Shown here: positions 9,482 to 19,263 of the stretch, piece after piece
Layout of the letters: the number at the start of each line of letters is the position of its first letter
Position numbering within the stretch: position 1 is the first letter of the stretch
Made by a program: the position numbers and the translations under genes
Assembly: GCA_038889235.1 (NCBI GenBank)
Contig: JAWAHN010000001.1
Coordinates: 778,499 to 842,498 of the forward strand
DNA: 64,000 nt
Origin: Candidatus Jordarchaeales archaeon
Lineage (GTDB): Archaea > Asgardarchaeota > Jordiarchaeia > Jordiarchaeales > Freyrarchaeaceae
Reading direction: 5' to 3'
The notes under the pieces: model-generated
Database searches by the model: none
The model's input: the letters and a program-made list of their open reading frames with translations, nothing else
Told to the model about the DNA's origin: nothing

Positions 9482-10392
9482 ATGCGCTCCTCCTTTTTTA
9501 GTTCTTTCTCCATTATTTTCTTCTTAAGTTCCATCACGAAATCTTCCTCAGTAGTCACTAAGGGGGGAATTACAGCTTTTGCAGGCTGAATCCAGTCAGC
9601 GGAAAGCCTTGCCTCTCCCAGCACTGCTGCCAATTTTTCGTATACCTCTCTTTCGAGATTTATGCAAAACTCAGAGAGCTCCCTTGCAGTAACTTTTCCA
9701 ACTCTCAATTCTCTTTCCACATTAAGCGAGGAACGAAGCTCCGTTTGCGGCGGAGGACCCATCCACTTGCTAGAGAAAATTAAGAAGCCAGAAGCCTTCC
9801 CTAGTTTCTTTTCGTCAATGCTAACTTCAACACGCCAGTTCCATTCAGCAAACCAGCTTTCGCTACTTAGCTTCTTTGCATATTCCCTAATCAGCAGTCT
9901 AAATAAGCTTCCCTCGGTTTTAACGGCCACCATCAGGTGGGTTTCACCGAGGATCCTCGCATTATACGACGAAAGAAGGTTCCTCTCAACCTCTTGGCGC
10001 AACTCTTTCAAGTTAGCTTCAAGGGGCGAGCTGACGAGACCCCCTTCCGCAAATCCTTCAATGCCACCCGTAGCAAAATTGTACTTTATTAAAGCACCAC
10101 AATTAGGACAACTATATTCTCCAACAGTTAGAACAAATGAAACTTCAATAAAGGGGTCAAGTATTAGTTTGTAATTACACTTTGGGCATGAAACCATAAT
10201 TACAACTTCATTAATTTTACTCCGCTTTTTCTCTCCTTCAACGCGTTTCTTAACTTCGGTGTAAAGATCACCGGGAACACCTATCATTTCTAGTCCGTCA
10301 AGAAAGTGTTTTTCGTCGCTGAGGACAAAACCCTTAACCAAATTTGTAAGAGACTGGTCGCTTATAGTCTCCTTTCCCACAATCCCCTCCAC
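9478..10392 (-). CDS. Unknown protein with a central zinc ribbon
   Basis: I do not recognise this protein (304 residues from GTG 10392). It has an N-terminal helical region and a CPKC...CPNC zinc ribbon near residues 70-100. A mixed alpha/beta C-terminal half follows and contains WFAEWNWRVEVSIDEKKLG and MGPPPQTEL. It ends in a highly charged helix. The GTG is chosen because AGGAG lies about 5 nt upstream. The longer open frame to 10491 adds a hydrophobic, AT-rich stretch that looks like the promoter region rather than protein. It is divergent from purC. Function is not assigned. Confidence 0.75.
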   Translation of the reverse strand: MEGIVGKETISDQSLTNLVKGFVLSDEKHFLDGLEMIGVPGDLYTEVKKRVEGEKKRSKINEVVIMVSCPKCNYKLILDPFIEVSFVLTVGEYSCPNCGALIKYNFATGGIEGFAEGGLVSSPLEANLKELRQEVERNLLSSYNARILGETHLMVAVKTEGSLFRLLIREYAKKLSSESWFAEWNWRVEVSIDEKKLGKASGFLIFSSKWMGPPPQTELRSSLNVERELRVGKVTARELSEFCINLEREVYEKLAAVLGEARLSADWIQPAKAVIPPLVTTEEDFVMELKKKIMEKELKKEERI

Positions 10393-10536
10393 CCTTCTCC
10401 TAATATTGCAACATCTTGCCAAAAGGAGAATAGTTGCAAAGAATATTTTAAAGATTTCTAAGTTAACTTGAAGGATTAAAGAAGTAATCAACGAATTTCA
10501 ATGTAAGTGATTATTTATAGATTTGTGGTAAAAAGA

Positions 10537-10545
10537 TTTTTAAAA
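10537..10545 (+). promoter_or_regulatory. TATA-like promoter of the purine operon
   Basis: TTTTTAAAA lies about 50 nt upstream of the purC start, in the divergent intergenic region. This spacing would give a leader of about 25 nt. Confidence 0.5.
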
Positions 10546-10593
10546 GAACATGTTGAAGTCCAAATGTAGAGCTGTCAGAATTGGTGGTTTACT

Positions 10594-11343
10594 ATGAAAC
10601 ATGACTTCTCCAAATTAGAGGTAATAGGGGAAGGAAAGACAAAAATTGTACGGAAAATGGACAACCCGGACCTAGTTTTGCTAGAATTCAAGGATACAAT
10701 AACGGCACTTGATGGTGAAAAGAAGGATGTTATAATCGGGAAAGGGCATATAAATGCCAAGATATCTAGTTTCTTCTTTGAACTCCTTTCAAGTAAGGAT
10801 ATTCCCACTCATTATGTGTCATTTATTGAGCCGAGATACATGGTGGTTAAGCGGCTGAAGATGCTGCCAGTAGAGGTTGTGTGTCGAAACATAGCTGCCG
10901 GAAGTTTCGCTAAGAGGTATCCTGTGGAGGTAGGTAGCCGTCTCAAGTATCCGGTGGTCGAATACTACTTAAAGGACGATGCACGCCACGATCCGATGAT
11001 GAACGAAGACCACCTTGTGGTGTTGGGGATTACTCAATCCGTCGATGAGGTTAAGAAAATAAAGGAGTTGACCTTAAAGGTTAACCAGGTGCTTTCAGAG
11101 TTTCTCGACAGTAAAGGGATGACTCTTGTGGACTTTAAGTTAGAGTTCGGCGTGGACGCGAGTGGAAGCATCTATGTTGGAGACGAAATAAACGGGGATT
11201 CTATGAGATTATGGGACAAAGAGACTGGTAAATCACTTGACAAGGATGTGTATCGAAAGGGTGGAAACTTGAGAGAAGTTTTAAAGAGGTACATTGAGTT
11301 ATACAGACGGATTATTGGAACAGATCCGAAGATAGAGGTGTGA
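10594..11343 (+). CDS. purC: SAICAR synthetase PurC
   Basis: PurC joins CAIR and aspartate in an ATP-dependent reaction of inosinate synthesis. The 249-residue protein begins after GGTGG with KLEVIGEGKTKIV, the family's N-terminal phosphate-loop hairpin. It contains PVEVVCRNIAAGSFAKRYP and LVDFKLEFGVDASG, both substrate-site signatures. It also has VGDEINGDSMRLWD, with Asp and Arg of the active site. It is the first gene of an eight-gene run (purC-S-Q-L-F-F2-D-E) with gaps or overlaps of a few bases. Confidence 0.97.
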   Translation: MKHDFSKLEVIGEGKTKIVRKMDNPDLVLLEFKDTITALDGEKKDVIIGKGHINAKISSFFFELLSSKDIPTHYVSFIEPRYMVVKRLKMLPVEVVCRNIAAGSFAKRYPVEVGSRLKYPVVEYYLKDDARHDPMMNEDHLVVLGITQSVDEVKKIKELTLKVNQVLSEFLDSKGMTLVDFKLEFGVDASGSIYVGDEINGDSMRLWDKETGKSLDKDVYRKGGNLREVLKRYIELYRRIIGTDPKIEV

Positions 11344-11346
11344 CCG

Positions 11347-11610
11347 TTGGGAACATATGTGCTGGAGGTCATCGTGGAAAATAAACCTTCAGCTAAGGAT
11401 CCTGAGGGGGAAACAATAATGAGAGACTTAATGCACCGCAATGGCTTTAAAAACGTGAAAAAAGTTCGCACGGGAAAATACCTCAGAATAGAAGTTGAAG
11501 CAGAAAATAGAGAGCAGGCCAAGGATATTGTCTTCAAAATGTGCAACGACTTGAGAATATTCAACCCAGTAATCCACATCTGTAATATTAGAGAGGCAGA
11601 CATCAGATGA
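11347..11610 (+). CDS. purS: FGAM synthase subunit PurS
   Basis: PurS is the small bridging subunit that assembles PurQ and small-type PurL into phosphoribosylformylglycinamidine synthase. The 87-residue protein has the family pattern [19 protein letters not shown] and later [22 protein letters not shown] 11347 lies 3 nt after the purC stop, and its own stop overlaps the purQ ATG. Its presence agrees with the separate PurL and PurQ genes that follow. Confidence 0.95.
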   Translation: MGTYVLEVIVENKPSAKDPEGETIMRDLMHRNGFKNVKKVRTGKYLRIEVEAENREQAKDIVFKMCNDLRIFNPVIHICNIREADIR

Positions 11611-12326
11611 AGGTAGCTGTCATACAGTTCCCGGGTTCAAACTGTGACTTGGACACTCTCCACGTGTTACGCAATGTTATAAAGGTTGACGCCGAGCTTG
11701 TTTGGCACAAGAATTTCAACTCGAGTGCATATGACGCAGTAATTCTACCCGGAGGATTTTCCTACGGTGACGCCTTGAGGGCAGGCGTCATAGCCGCATT
11801 TAGTCCTGCTATGAAGCACGTTAAGGAAATGGCTCGAGAGGGAAAACCGGTCTTGGGAATATGTAATGGTTTCCAAATACTTGTTGAAGCGGGAATATTG
11901 CCTGGAGCATTGCTAAGAAATGATAGTCTTACATTTATATGCAAGTGGGTCTACTTGAGACTTGAAACCAGTAGAACGGTTTTTACGCGCAAGGCAAAGG
12001 TGGGACAGGTTTTAGCGATGCCTATAGCCCACAATGAGGGAAAGTACTTCATTGACGAAAAAGGACTAAAGGAGCTGTATGAAAACGAGCAGATAGTGTT
12101 TCGATATTCTAATGATAAAGGTGAAGTAACTCCAGATGTTAATCCTAATGGATCCCTAGACAACATAGCAGGAGTATGTAACCTCGAGGGAAACGTGCTT
12201 GGATTGATGCCTCATCCAGAAAGAGCGGCTGAAACTATTCTAAGCCCATACGGAACAGAAGATGGACGATTAATTTTTGAATCAATGGTTGAATTCCTGA
12301 GGGAAGGGAGAAGTTGCCGCTCTTAG
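11607..12326 (+). CDS. purQ: FGAM synthase glutaminase subunit PurQ
   Basis: PurQ is the class-I glutamine amidotransferase subunit that hydrolyses glutamine and channels ammonia to PurL. The 239-residue protein starts [14 protein letters not shown]. It has the nucleophile Cys in [10 protein letters not shown] near residue 90 and the catalytic His-Glu in GLMPHPERA near residue 212. It overlaps purS by 4 nt and purL by 13 nt, consistent with coupled translation of one enzyme complex. Confidence 0.96.
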   Translation: MKVAVIQFPGSNCDLDTLHVLRNVIKVDAELVWHKNFNSSAYDAVILPGGFSYGDALRAGVIAAFSPAMKHVKEMAREGKPVLGICNGFQILVEAGILPGALLRNDSLTFICKWVYLRLETSRTVFTRKAKVGQVLAMPIAHNEGKYFIDEKGLKELYENEQIVFRYSNDKGEVTPDVNPNGSLDNIAGVCNLEGNVLGLMPHPERAAETILSPYGTEDGRLIFESMVEFLREGRSCRS

Positions 12327-14527
12327 GTGGGATCGAGGTAAGTCTTACAGATGAAGAAGTAGCACAGGTTAGAGAGATTTTAGGTAGAGAGCCAAACGCT
12401 GTCGAAGCAGGAATGATAGACGTCATGTGGTCTGAGCACTGTTCCTATAAATCTTCAAAAAGAGTCCTAAGAATGCTGCCGAGAAAGGGCGAAAGAGTTG
12501 TTGTTGGCCCAGGGTACGATGCAGGTGTAATAGATGTAGGAGACGGCTACGTGGCGGTTTTCAAAATAGAGTCACATAACCATCCTTCCGCACTTGATCC
12601 ATACAACGGCGCAGCTACAGGCATAGGAGGGATCGTAAGAGACATACTTTGTATGGGCGCAAGACCTATAGCATTGCTTGACTCGTTACGCTTTGGCTCG
12701 CTGAAAAGTCCTCATTCGCGATGGCTTTTGAAATACGTTGTCAAAGGTATAGCTGATTACGGTAATTGCATAGGAGTTCCAACTGTTGCTGGGGAAGTAG
12801 AGTTCGATGAGAGCTTTGAGAAAAATTGCTTAGTAAATGTGGCGTGCGTCGGTATAGCCAAACGCGATGAGTTAGTATTAGCCAGAGCGGATAGGCCGGG
12901 AGACATAGTTTTGCTCGTAGGAGGAGCTACGGGTAGGGACGGGTTGCATGGGGTCACTTTTGCTTCAAAAACTCTGTCAGAAAAATCTGAAGAAGATAGG
13001 GCCGCAGTGCAAGTGGGCGACCCCTTCACGAAAAAACTAGTTATAGAAGCTACTTTGGAGGCCATTAAGACAGGGTTCGTACATGGACTGAAGGATCTAG
13101 GAGGGGGAGGACTTACATGCGCTTCGTCTGAAATGGCCTACAAAGGCAGATGCGGAATGGAGATAGATGTTTCAAAGGTTCATCTTAGAGAGGAGGGAAT
13201 GACCCCCTTCGAAATAATGCTCTCAGAATCCCAGGAGAGGATGCTTTTCATAGTTGATCCTGCAGGTATAGATAAAGTAACTGCAGTGATGGATAAGTAC
13301 GAAGTTAAATGGAGTATTATAGGGAAAGTGATAAGGGATGAAGAAATAGTGGTTAAAAATGGTGATAAAGTCGTTGCACGTTTACCAACAAGGATTTTGG
13401 CTGATCCCCCAACTATTAAACGTAAAGCAAAGAAGCCGCAATATTTGGACAAGATTCTAGATGTTGAAACACCGCCTATGCCATCGAACCTATCTTCAAC
13501 TTTACTGAACCTTTTATCGTCAGAAAACATAGCAAGCAAAGAATGGGTTTACAGGCAATACGACCATGAGGTCGGAATTAGAAGTGTGGTGAAGTGCGGC
13601 GACGGAGATGCAGCAGTTCTAAGGATCATAGGAGAAGACAAGGGAATTGCCGTTACAAGCGATTGCAATTCCAAGCATTGCTATCTTAATCCATACCATG
13701 GAGGAGCCGGTGCTGTAGCTGAAGCTTGCAGGAACATCGTGTCAGTTGGAGCAGAGCCGGCAGCCATAGTTGATGGTCTTAACTTCGGAAACCCAGAGAA
13801 ACCAGAAATCTTTTGGCAGTTCAAGGAGGCCGTGCGAGGGATAGCAGACATGTGTAAAACGCTTAATCTGCCTTGTGTAGGAGGGAATGTTAGCTTTTAT
13901 AATGAGGATGAAGTGACCGGTAAAGCGGTGAAGCCTTCACCCATCATCGTTGCATTTGGTGTCGTTGAGCCCCTAAGCAGAGTGGTGACCATGCCATTCA
14001 AAGAGGCAGGAGACGAGGTCATGATAGTAGGCAAAACGTTTAGGGAAATGGGGGGTTCAGAATACTATTATGCTATTCACGGAATTGAGGGGGGCAAACC
14101 GCCCAAAGTTAGATTTGGGTTGGAGAAGAGATCACTGAAATTTGTGATGGAAGCTACGAGGAGAGGGTTACTTAAAGCCGTTCATGACTGTTCTAAGGGC
14201 GGTATGGCGGTAGCGCTGGCAGTAATGAGCATTAAGAGTGGCTTAGGAGTTGACGTCGACGTCGCGGCTGCTCCTGCAGAAAAGTTGCGGCTAGACGAGC
14301 TTTTATTCTCCGAGTCACATGCGAGGTTTATTATTTCAACTACCACTAAATTAGCTGAGGAGTGTTTCAAAATAGCTAAAAAATTTAGGGTTCCTCTATC
14401 TAGTATTGGTCGTGTAAATGATGATGGAAAGTTCATTCTTAAATTCAAAAATGAAAGAGTCTTGATGTGCGATGTGGACGATATGATTAATGCTTGGAAG
14501 GAGGGCTTCTCAAGGTTTATGGGGTGA
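12314..14527 (+). CDS. purL: FGAM synthase large subunit PurL (small type)
   Basis: PurL is the ATP-dependent synthase subunit that uses ammonia from PurQ to convert FGAR to FGAM. The 737 residues fit the small, separate-subunit type. Signature segments are [13 protein letters not shown] near the N-terminus, [21 protein letters not shown] (nucleotide site), and the second, related half starting near residue 420 with [22 protein letters not shown] 12314 starts inside purQ. Its end overlaps no real gene; the next start follows 2 nt later. Confidence 0.96.
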   Translation: MPLLGGIEVSLTDEEVAQVREILGREPNAVEAGMIDVMWSEHCSYKSSKRVLRMLPRKGERVVVGPGYDAGVIDVGDGYVAVFKIESHNHPSALDPYNGAATGIGGIVRDILCMGARPIALLDSLRFGSLKSPHSRWLLKYVVKGIADYGNCIGVPTVAGEVEFDESFEKNCLVNVACVGIAKRDELVLARADRPGDIVLLVGGATGRDGLHGVTFASKTLSEKSEEDRAAVQVGDPFTKKLVIEATLEAIKTGFVHGLKDLGGGGLTCASSEMAYKGRCGMEIDVSKVHLREEGMTPFEIMLSESQERMLFIVDPAGIDKVTAVMDKYEVKWSIIGKVIRDEEIVVKNGDKVVARLPTRILADPPTIKRKAKKPQYLDKILDVETPPMPSNLSSTLLNLLSSENIASKEWVYRQYDHEVGIRSVVKCGDGDAAVLRIIGEDKGIAVTSDCNSKHCYLNPYHGGAGAVAEACRNIVSVGAEPAAIVDGLNFGNPEKPEIFWQFKEAVRGIADMCKTLNLPCVGGNVSFYNEDEVTGKAVKPSPIIVAFGVVEPLSRVVTMPFKEAGDEVMIVGKTFREMGGSEYYYAIHGIEGGKPPKVRFGLEKRSLKFVMEATRRGLLKAVHDCSKGGMAVALAVMSIKSGLGVDVDVAAAPAEKLRLDELLFSESHARFIISTTTKLAEECFKIAKKFRVPLSSIGRVNDDGKFILKFKNERVLMCDVDDMINAWKEGFSRFMG

Positions 14528-14528
14528 T

Positions 14529-15956
14529 TTGGTGATAGAGATTAAGGAAAGATGTGGAGTGATAGCCCTTTCAGCTCCTCATAAAAGTATTCAAGTTTCA
14601 AGGTACGCTTTTGACGGGCTGATGGCACTTCAGCATAGAGGGCAGGAATCGGCAGGAATTTACGTTTTCAACGGTAAAAGCATAGAGGGCTATAAGGGTT
14701 TGGGATTAGTTAGCGAGGTGTTTTCCACAAACATTCTATCGGGCTTAATTGGCAACGTAGCTATAGGACACGTGCGGTATAGTACAACTGCGAAAAGCGA
14801 TATAGAAAACGCGCAGCCATACCACTTCTCGTCGACGTATGCGAATTTTGCATTAGCTTTCAATGGAACAATATCTAATTTTTTATCCTTGAGAAAGGAG
14901 TTAGAAGAAAAAGGCCACGTATTTACCTCCAATAGTGACACCGAAGTTATAGCCCACCTAATAGCTTCTAACCTTCTAGAAGTTGAAGATTATATGGAAG
15001 CGCTCTCACTTGCAATGACACAGCTTAAAGGAGCGTACTCCATGGTTTTACTGACAGAAACAGGAGAAATCTATGCAGTCAGAGACCCGTTGGGGTTTAA
15101 GCCACTATGTTTAGGAGTTATACCTAAAAACGAGATATACGTTGTAGCTTCTGAAACAGCTGCCATCGACACGCTAAGCGGAGAATTTTTGAACGATGTT
15201 GCTCCTGGCGAAATCGTCAGGATATGTGAAGGCGAGGTTACCACTAAGAAGGCTGTAAGTCTCAACAGGCATGCGCGCTGTATGTTTGAGTTCGTTTACT
15301 TCTCCAGGCCTGACAGCGTATTCGACGGAATATCCATTTACAAGGCTAGGGAAAAATTAGGAAGAATTCTTTACAGACTGCATCCCGCAGAGGCCGATCT
15401 GGTTGTCCCCGTCCCGGACTCAGGGAGGTGTGCTGCAACAGGCTACTCTGAGGAGTCTGGGATACCCATAGCGGAGGGGCTAATGAAAAACAGATATGTG
15501 TGGCGGACATTCATTATGCCGACTCAATCTTACAGAGAAAACCAGGTTCGTTTGAAGTTTAACCCTGTAAAAAGTGTTGTTGAGGGGCGAGACATCGTTC
15601 TTGTCGACGACTCGATAGTGAGAGCTACAACTATTAAACGAATAGTGCATATGTTGAAAAAGGCAGGTGCCAAAAAAGTTCATGTGAGGATTAGTTGCCC
15701 GCCGATAATAGCAGCATGCTACATGGGGATAGACTTTCCAACTAGGCGTGAACTAATCGCCGCCAACTGCACCGTAAAGGAGATATGCAACTTTATAGAG
15801 GCGGACTCGCTTGGGTACATGACAATTGACGGCTTGCTTGAAGGTATAGGTCTTCCGGAAAACGAACTTTGTCTTGCGTGCCTCAATTGTAAGTACCCGA
15901 TAGAGGAGATAGATTTCGAACTTCTAGAGAAAACACTTGGAGGGGAAAGAAGGTGA
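14529..15956 (+). CDS. purF: Amidophosphoribosyltransferase PurF, intact copy
   Basis: PurF carries out the first committed step of purine synthesis: PRPP plus glutamine gives phosphoribosylamine. It has 475 residues from TTG 14529 (GTG 14532 is an alternative). A propeptide of about 8 residues precedes the nucleophile Cys in ERCGVIAL. The glutaminase site is complete, with GHVRYSTTAKS, FNGTISN and NSDTEVIAH. The PRPP loop is VLVDDSIVRATT near residue 360. Cysteines in ARCMFEF, AACYMGID and LCLACLNC match the iron-sulfur ligands of the Bacillus-type enzyme. A degenerate paralogue follows directly. Confidence 0.95.
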   Translation: MVIEIKERCGVIALSAPHKSIQVSRYAFDGLMALQHRGQESAGIYVFNGKSIEGYKGLGLVSEVFSTNILSGLIGNVAIGHVRYSTTAKSDIENAQPYHFSSTYANFALAFNGTISNFLSLRKELEEKGHVFTSNSDTEVIAHLIASNLLEVEDYMEALSLAMTQLKGAYSMVLLTETGEIYAVRDPLGFKPLCLGVIPKNEIYVVASETAAIDTLSGEFLNDVAPGEIVRICEGEVTTKKAVSLNRHARCMFEFVYFSRPDSVFDGISIYKAREKLGRILYRLHPAEADLVVPVPDSGRCAATGYSEESGIPIAEGLMKNRYVWRTFIMPTQSYRENQVRLKFNPVKSVVEGRDIVLVDDSIVRATTIKRIVHMLKKAGAKKVHVRISCPPIIAACYMGIDFPTRRELIAANCTVKEICNFIEADSLGYMTIDGLLEGIGLPENELCLACLNCKYPIEEIDFELLEKTLGGERR

Positions 15957-17302
15957 ATAGCGAAAGGTGCGGCGTCTTTGGAATATATGCTTTCGACGAG
16001 TGCTGGAATGTATCGAGGTTCATATACTATGGACTTGTCGCTCTTCAGAATAGAGGACAAGAAACTTGTGGCATGGCTGTTTTCGGCGAGAAGGGGTTGA
16101 AAGTTGTTAAAGGTAAAGGACTAGCCGAGGATTTCTTTACGGAAAAATCCTTAGAGGAAGTAAAGGGATGGGCGGGAATAGGACATGTAAGCCCTCTAGA
16201 ACCCCACTGCAATGAAAACATTCAGCCTGTCTACGTTGGCGACGGTGTTAGGGTTGCTTTATGCTATAATGGAAAGATCCTCAATTATAAAGAGCTATGC
16301 GAGGGCGAAATTAAGCCTGAAGAGGACGCTGTAGCGGTAGCCAACCTTCTAGCAAAAGAGCTTAAGCACAGTGACCCATTGGAAGCGATGGAAAGTGTAA
16401 TGGAAAAAATAAGAGGAGCATATTCGCTCATAGCTTTTACGGACAAAGGAGAGATGATTGTTGCGAGAGATCCTAAAGGGATTAAACCTTTAGTTATAGG
16501 AAGTTACGGGTTCGACCACGGCGCTGTTGCTTCAGAAAGCGCGGCCATAGACGTCATAGGAGCGGACTTGAAGGCAGACGTGAAACCTGGCGAAATCTAC
16601 GTATTCAATTCCTATTCTATCGATAGGAAAAGAGCCTTAAAGGACAGGGAAAGGCACTGCGCCTTCGAGTACGTCTACTTCTGTAGGCCTGACTCAATTA
16701 TAAATGGAAAGTCAGTTTACGAAGTGCGCATGAAAATTGGAGAATACTTGGCAGAAGAATTTCCGGTAGATGCAGATGTCGTGATAGGGGTTCCGGAAAC
16801 AGCCATACCTTTCGCTATGGCGTACTCCAACGCCACCGGAATACCCATCCACATGGGTTTTGTGAGAAGCGGCAGAAGTATGAGAACAGCTATAAGACCA
16901 ACACAGTTCGAAAGACTGGTTGGAGTGCAATTAAAGCTTAACCCAATAAAGAGTGCTATAAGGGGAAAGCGGGTAGTCCTAATAGACGATAGTGTTGTAA
17001 GAGGTACCACCACGAGAAACATAGTAAACATCATGAGGAACAAGATAGGAGCAAAAGAAGTGCATGTGAGAGTGGGAAGCTCAAGACTCATAGCTCCCTG
17101 CCCGTTCGGCGTGGAGGTCCCCGGAAAAGACGAATTGATAGCGGCTCATTTGACAGAGGAAGAGATAAGTAAAGTAGTCGGGGCAGATACTTTCGCTTGG
17201 CTATCCCTTGAAGGTATGGTTAAAGCCATAGGGCTTCCGAAGGATAAACTTTGCATGGGGTGCTTCACTGAGGAATATCCATATTTGGAGGAAGAGACAT
17301 GA
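15953..17302 (+). CDS. Second PurF paralogue with altered glutamine site
   Basis: This 449-residue protein is a tandem paralogue of the preceding PurF, overlapping it by 4 nt. It keeps the N-terminal Cys (NSERCGVFG), the YNGKILN segment and the PRPP loop VLIDDSVVRGTT. The iron-sulfur cysteines (RHCAFEY, APCPFG, LCMGC) are also kept. However, the glutamine-binding GHVRYST motif is replaced by GHVSPLEPHC, losing the Arg that holds the substrate carboxylate. The glutaminase half is therefore probably impaired, while the phosphoribosyltransferase half looks usable. It may form a mixed complex with PurF or use free ammonia; both are inference. Confidence 0.88.
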   Translation: MNSERCGVFGIYAFDECWNVSRFIYYGLVALQNRGQETCGMAVFGEKGLKVVKGKGLAEDFFTEKSLEEVKGWAGIGHVSPLEPHCNENIQPVYVGDGVRVALCYNGKILNYKELCEGEIKPEEDAVAVANLLAKELKHSDPLEAMESVMEKIRGAYSLIAFTDKGEMIVARDPKGIKPLVIGSYGFDHGAVASESAAIDVIGADLKADVKPGEIYVFNSYSIDRKRALKDRERHCAFEYVYFCRPDSIINGKSVYEVRMKIGEYLAEEFPVDADVVIGVPETAIPFAMAYSNATGIPIHMGFVRSGRSMRTAIRPTQFERLVGVQLKLNPIKSAIRGKRVVLIDDSVVRGTTTRNIVNIMRNKIGAKEVHVRVGSSRLIAPCPFGVEVPGKDELIAAHLTEEEISKVVGADTFAWLSLEGMVKAIGLPKDKLCMGCFTEEYPYLEEET

Positions 17303-18774
17303 AAATCCTGTTAGTAGGGGAAGGAGCAAGGGAGCACGCGATAGCTGACGCTCTATCGAGAAGCACTTACAGCCCGCGAATATTCGCGGTAATGAAGCTC
17401 AGAAATCCAGGTATTTCTAGGATTTGCGAAGAGACAAGAGGTGAGGTTAAACTAGGCGACTCTACAGATCCCTCCTTTGTTGCTTCAATCGCAGAGCAGT
17501 TCTCAGTGGACTTTGTGTTCATAGGGCCGGAGGAGCCACAGTTCCACGGAGTTGCCGATGAGGTTGAAAATAGAGGGATTCCTTGCGTAGGCGCTAAGCG
17601 AGGTCCTTCAGAGATAGAGATGTCAAAGGCATTTATGCGCCGCCTTATGTGGAAATACAAGATACCCGGTAGGTTACGCTTTATGGCGTTCAAAAATATC
17701 GAAGACGCTGTAGCATACATTGAAGAGTACGCTGAAAGCATAGCTCTTAAACCAGCCAGACAGGCTGGAGGAAAAGGAGTTAAGGTGATCGCCGACCTGC
17801 AAGCATACTTGAAAAAAGAGAAAGAGGAAGTTAAGAAGAAACATGTTAGAAACATAGTAGAAGAGCACATGCGGCCGTACACCGACATTGAAGAGCGGAT
17901 TTTGATAGAACAAAAGGTCGAGGGGCCCGAATACACTCTTCAATGTTTTACGGATGGACGTGTTGTAAAACCACTTCCACTAGTGCAGGATAATAAAAAC
18001 GCCTATGAGATGGATATAGGACCGGAAACAGGCGGCATGGGCAGCATTTCTGGTCCTGGAAAAACTTTGCCGTTCATTTCCGAAGAGGAGTATGAAGAAT
18101 CAGTCGAGATAGTTTTTCAAACGGTGAGAGCTATAGAAAAGGAAGTTGGGGAAGCCTACAAGGGGATTATTGCCGGGCAGATGATGCTCACGGCGTTGTG
18201 GGGTCCTACAATAATAGAGTTTTATTCTCGCTTTGGAGACCCTGAAGCGGTAAACGTGCTGCCACTACTTGAAACAGACCTCGTTGAAATTTCGGAGGCA
18301 ATAATATCACAGTCGCTCAATAAGGTTAAGCTCGAATTCAGGGATTCTGCCACTGTAGTTAAATGCGTAGCTCCGAGGGGGTATCCTAATAGGAGGGACC
18401 TCGCCAAGGGGCATCCGATCTATGTGGATGAAAGCAAAATTAAGGAAGCTGGCGGAAGAGTTTTCTATGGCTCAATAGACATAGTGAACGGTGAAATGAT
18501 CACTGGGGGTTCTAGGGCTGTTGAAATTTTTGCGGAAGCAGACACAATACCAGCCGCTTCAGAGATAGCCGAGAAATGCGTCCAGTACGTGACTTTGGGG
18601 GATGGGTGGAAGCTATTCCACCGCTCCGACATAGGAACGGAAGAACTCTTGAATGAAAGAATAGAATTAGCGAAATTGATAAGGGAGATATACCGCTATA
18701 GAAGGGAGAAGAACTTAATAGGAAGACAAATAGATTGGATTCCGAAGCGAGGACGCATAGAATATGAATTTTAG
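17299..18774 (+). CDS. purD: Phosphoribosylamine-glycine ligase PurD
   Basis: PurD is the ATP-grasp ligase that joins phosphoribosylamine and glycine to make GAR. The 491-residue protein begins MKILLVGEGAREHAIADAL and contains VDFVFIGPEEPQFHGVADE. The ATP-grasp segment ALKPARQAGGKGVKV is near residue 153, followed by LIEQKVEGPEYTLQCFTDG and the metal-binding EFYSRFGDPEAVNVLP. It is longer than many bacterial PurD (about 430) because of a charged insert (residues about 165-200) and an extended C-terminus. ATG 17299 overlaps the previous gene. Confidence 0.95.
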   Translation: MKILLVGEGAREHAIADALSRSTYSPRIFAVMKLRNPGISRICEETRGEVKLGDSTDPSFVASIAEQFSVDFVFIGPEEPQFHGVADEVENRGIPCVGAKRGPSEIEMSKAFMRRLMWKYKIPGRLRFMAFKNIEDAVAYIEEYAESIALKPARQAGGKGVKVIADLQAYLKKEKEEVKKKHVRNIVEEHMRPYTDIEERILIEQKVEGPEYTLQCFTDGRVVKPLPLVQDNKNAYEMDIGPETGGMGSISGPGKTLPFISEEEYEESVEIVFQTVRAIEKEVGEAYKGIIAGQMMLTALWGPTIIEFYSRFGDPEAVNVLPLLETDLVEISEAIISQSLNKVKLEFRDSATVVKCVAPRGYPNRRDLAKGHPIYVDESKIKEAGGRVFYGSIDIVNGEMITGGSRAVEIFAEADTIPAASEIAEKCVQYVTLGDGWKLFHRSDIGTEELLNERIELAKLIREIYRYRREKNLIGRQIDWIPKRGRIEYEF

Positions 18775-18792
18775 CCGAAAGGGGGCAAATAA

Positions 18793-19191
18793 TTGGTTGA
18801 CGTAGCAGTAATATTAGGAAGCGAAAGTGACATGAAGGTGGCTGAGGGAGCTATAGAAGTCCTTTCGCAAAACGGGGTGAGCTTTGAGGTTAAAGTACTA
18901 TCAGCTCACAGGAATCCAGAGGAGCTAGAGAGGTACATCAAGGAAACTGACGCAAAGATTTTCATAGGAATAGCCGGATTAGCAGCCCACCTTCCGGGAT
19001 TCATCGCTTCCAGAACGGATAAACCCGTCATAGGCGTGCCCGTTAGCGCTAAATTAGGAGGGCTCGATGCGTTACTGTCGATAGTTCAAATGCCATCTGG
19101 AGTTCCGGTTGCATGCGTAGGAATAGACAATGCCAAAAATGCCGCGTACTTGGCTCTGAGAATCTTGAAACTAGCTAAGCTCGTTCGTTAA
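18793..19191 (+). CDS. purE: N5-CAIR mutase / AIR carboxylase PurE
   Basis: PurE makes CAIR, the PurC substrate. The 132-residue protein is a little shorter than most (150-165). It has the signature [15 protein letters not shown], the active-site [12 protein letters not shown] and the [19 protein letters not shown] region. The start is TTG 18793, 18 nt after purD, with AAGGGGG upstream. No purK is present, as is common in archaea. It is the last gene of the purine run. purM, purB and the final steps are not in this window. Confidence 0.94.
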   Translation: MVDVAVILGSESDMKVAEGAIEVLSQNGVSFEVKVLSAHRNPEELERYIKETDAKIFIGIAGLAAHLPGFIASRTDKPVIGVPVSAKLGGLDALLSIVQMPSGVPVACVGIDNAKNAAYLALRILKLAKLVR

Positions 19192-19235
19192 TTTCTAAAT
19201 GATTTAAGCGTGGCGACGATTTTCTCATTTTACAA

Positions 19236-19245
19236 TTTTTAAATA
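19236..19245 (+). promoter_or_regulatory. TATA-like promoter of the FAD oxidoreductase gene
   Basis: TTTTTAAATA lies about 20-28 nt before the TTG start at 19264, so the transcript would have almost no leader. GAGGTGG close to the start may still act as a ribosome-binding site. Confidence 0.5.
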
Positions 19246-19263
19246 GTTTGTTGAGGTGGTTGT

